This document shows positions 63,782-64,000 of a stretch of DNA of 64,000 nt, one piece after another. Below the pieces are notes generated by a model. It was not told the origin of the DNA. It was given only the letters and a program-made list of their open reading frames with translations, and ran no database searches. The position numbers were made by a program, and so were the translations under genes. The DNA is from Eubacteriales bacterium. GTDB lineage: Bacteria > Bacillota > Clostridia > Acetivibrionales > JANLFN01. Within the stretch, counting starts at the first letter, position 1. Each line of letters opens with the position of its first letter. The stretch spans positions 1 through 64,000 of the forward strand of contig JANLFN010000002.1 in NCBI GenBank assembly GCA_024655885.1, given 5' to 3'.

Positions 63782-64000
63782 TGGTTGTCCTCTCCCTTCT
63801 CTTTTCCAACAAGTCCGTAAATGCCTCAATTCTTGTCAAATACCCTGCCTCTCCGGTCATTTCATCAATAATCAACGTGAGCACGGGAATGTCGAAATCC
63901 CGGGATATGGCAGGCAAGATGCTCTGGGCCACTATTTCCGGCATGCATGTAAGAGGATACACCTGCACCACTCCGTCATAGCCGTCCTTTGCAAAAAGCA
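63750..64000 (-). CDS. dehydratase-type partner protein, C-terminal part
   Basis: Only the last 83 residues or so are in the window; the gene continues past 64000. The visible part (VVQVYPLTCMPEIVAQSILP, DFDIPVLTLIIDEMTGEAGY) matches the C-terminus of 2-hydroxyglutaryl-CoA dehydratase D-component-like proteins that pair with BadF-type activators. Its stop overlaps the activator start by 32 nt. Physiological substrate not inferable from this fragment. Confidence 0.75.
   Translation of the reverse strand, partial: LFAKDGYDGVVQVYPLTCMPEIVAQSILPAISRDFDIPVLTLIIDEMTGEAGYLTRIEAFTDLLEKRRERTTIEENRVLSRS

Overview
The window looks like one contiguous stretch of chromosome from an anaerobic, spore-forming member of the Clostridia. 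The pointers are Firmicutes-type ribosome binding sites (GGAGG, with many GTG and TTG starts), T-box riboswitches, a Spo0E-type phosphatase, a DacF-like carboxypeptidase, a Re-type citrate synthase in place of the common Si enzyme, and a 2-hydroxyacyl-CoA dehydratase activator pair. A cellulolytic or saccharolytic clostridial lineage fits, but that is inference; no marker here fixes the genus.

Layout. 1-3.9 kb: a TetR-controlled drug-efflux type ABC operon (regulator, lipoprotein adaptor, ATPase, permease). 4.0-6.6 kb: a TauE/SafE permease split into two half-genes, then an FMN-binding glutamate-synthase-like protein with an N-terminal four-cysteine motif. 6.8-9.3 kb: two rRNA-modification genes and a tRNA-Glu(CTC). 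9.3-13.6 kb: GntR regulator, aconitase and Re-citrate synthase behind a perfect 36-bp palindrome. 13.7-16.4 kb: an ECF S-component and cobC-cobS-cobU. 16.7-21.1 kb: two aspartokinases, homoserine dehydrogenase and an ACT protein. 21.2-23.4 kb: thrS under a threonine T-box. 23.5-26.1 kb: a small membrane protein, a ComEA-like protein and DacF. 26.1-30.8 kb: leuS-rsfS-lytR_C-yqeK-nadD. 31.0-37.9 kb: purEFMNHD behind PurR-like boxes.

Between purE and guaA (37.9-39.6 kb) lies an AT-rich decayed island. It is bounded by an 11-bp copy of the guaA 3' end and holds a RelE/YefM-type toxin-antitoxin pair, an excisionase-like remnant and the frameshifted C-terminus of a tyrosine integrase. Then follow guaA, a YhcC-like radical SAM protein and the nickel-pincer cofactor genes larE-larB-larC, without larA (41-45 kb). 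After these come a large secreted protein of unknown function, prfB with its programmed frameshift, an ANTAR regulator facing amt-glnK (nitrogen control), a Spo0E-like gene, and an aminotransferase plus Lrp regulator under an alanine-type T-box. Next are DivIVA-like and thioredoxin genes, a NAGPA-domain and propeller-like membrane pair, and an alpha-glucan phosphorylase. The window ends inside a dehydratase/activator pair.

Much of the gene content is amino-acid and nucleotide biosynthesis with RNA-level control. A dispersed family of palindromes with GGGGACGG arms recurs at five places. No complete new defence or biosynthetic system is evident. The most novel material is the guaA-targeted island remnant, the palindrome family (one copy of which supplies the C-terminus of a gene), the putative ANTAR target in the amt leader, and the citrate operator palindrome.
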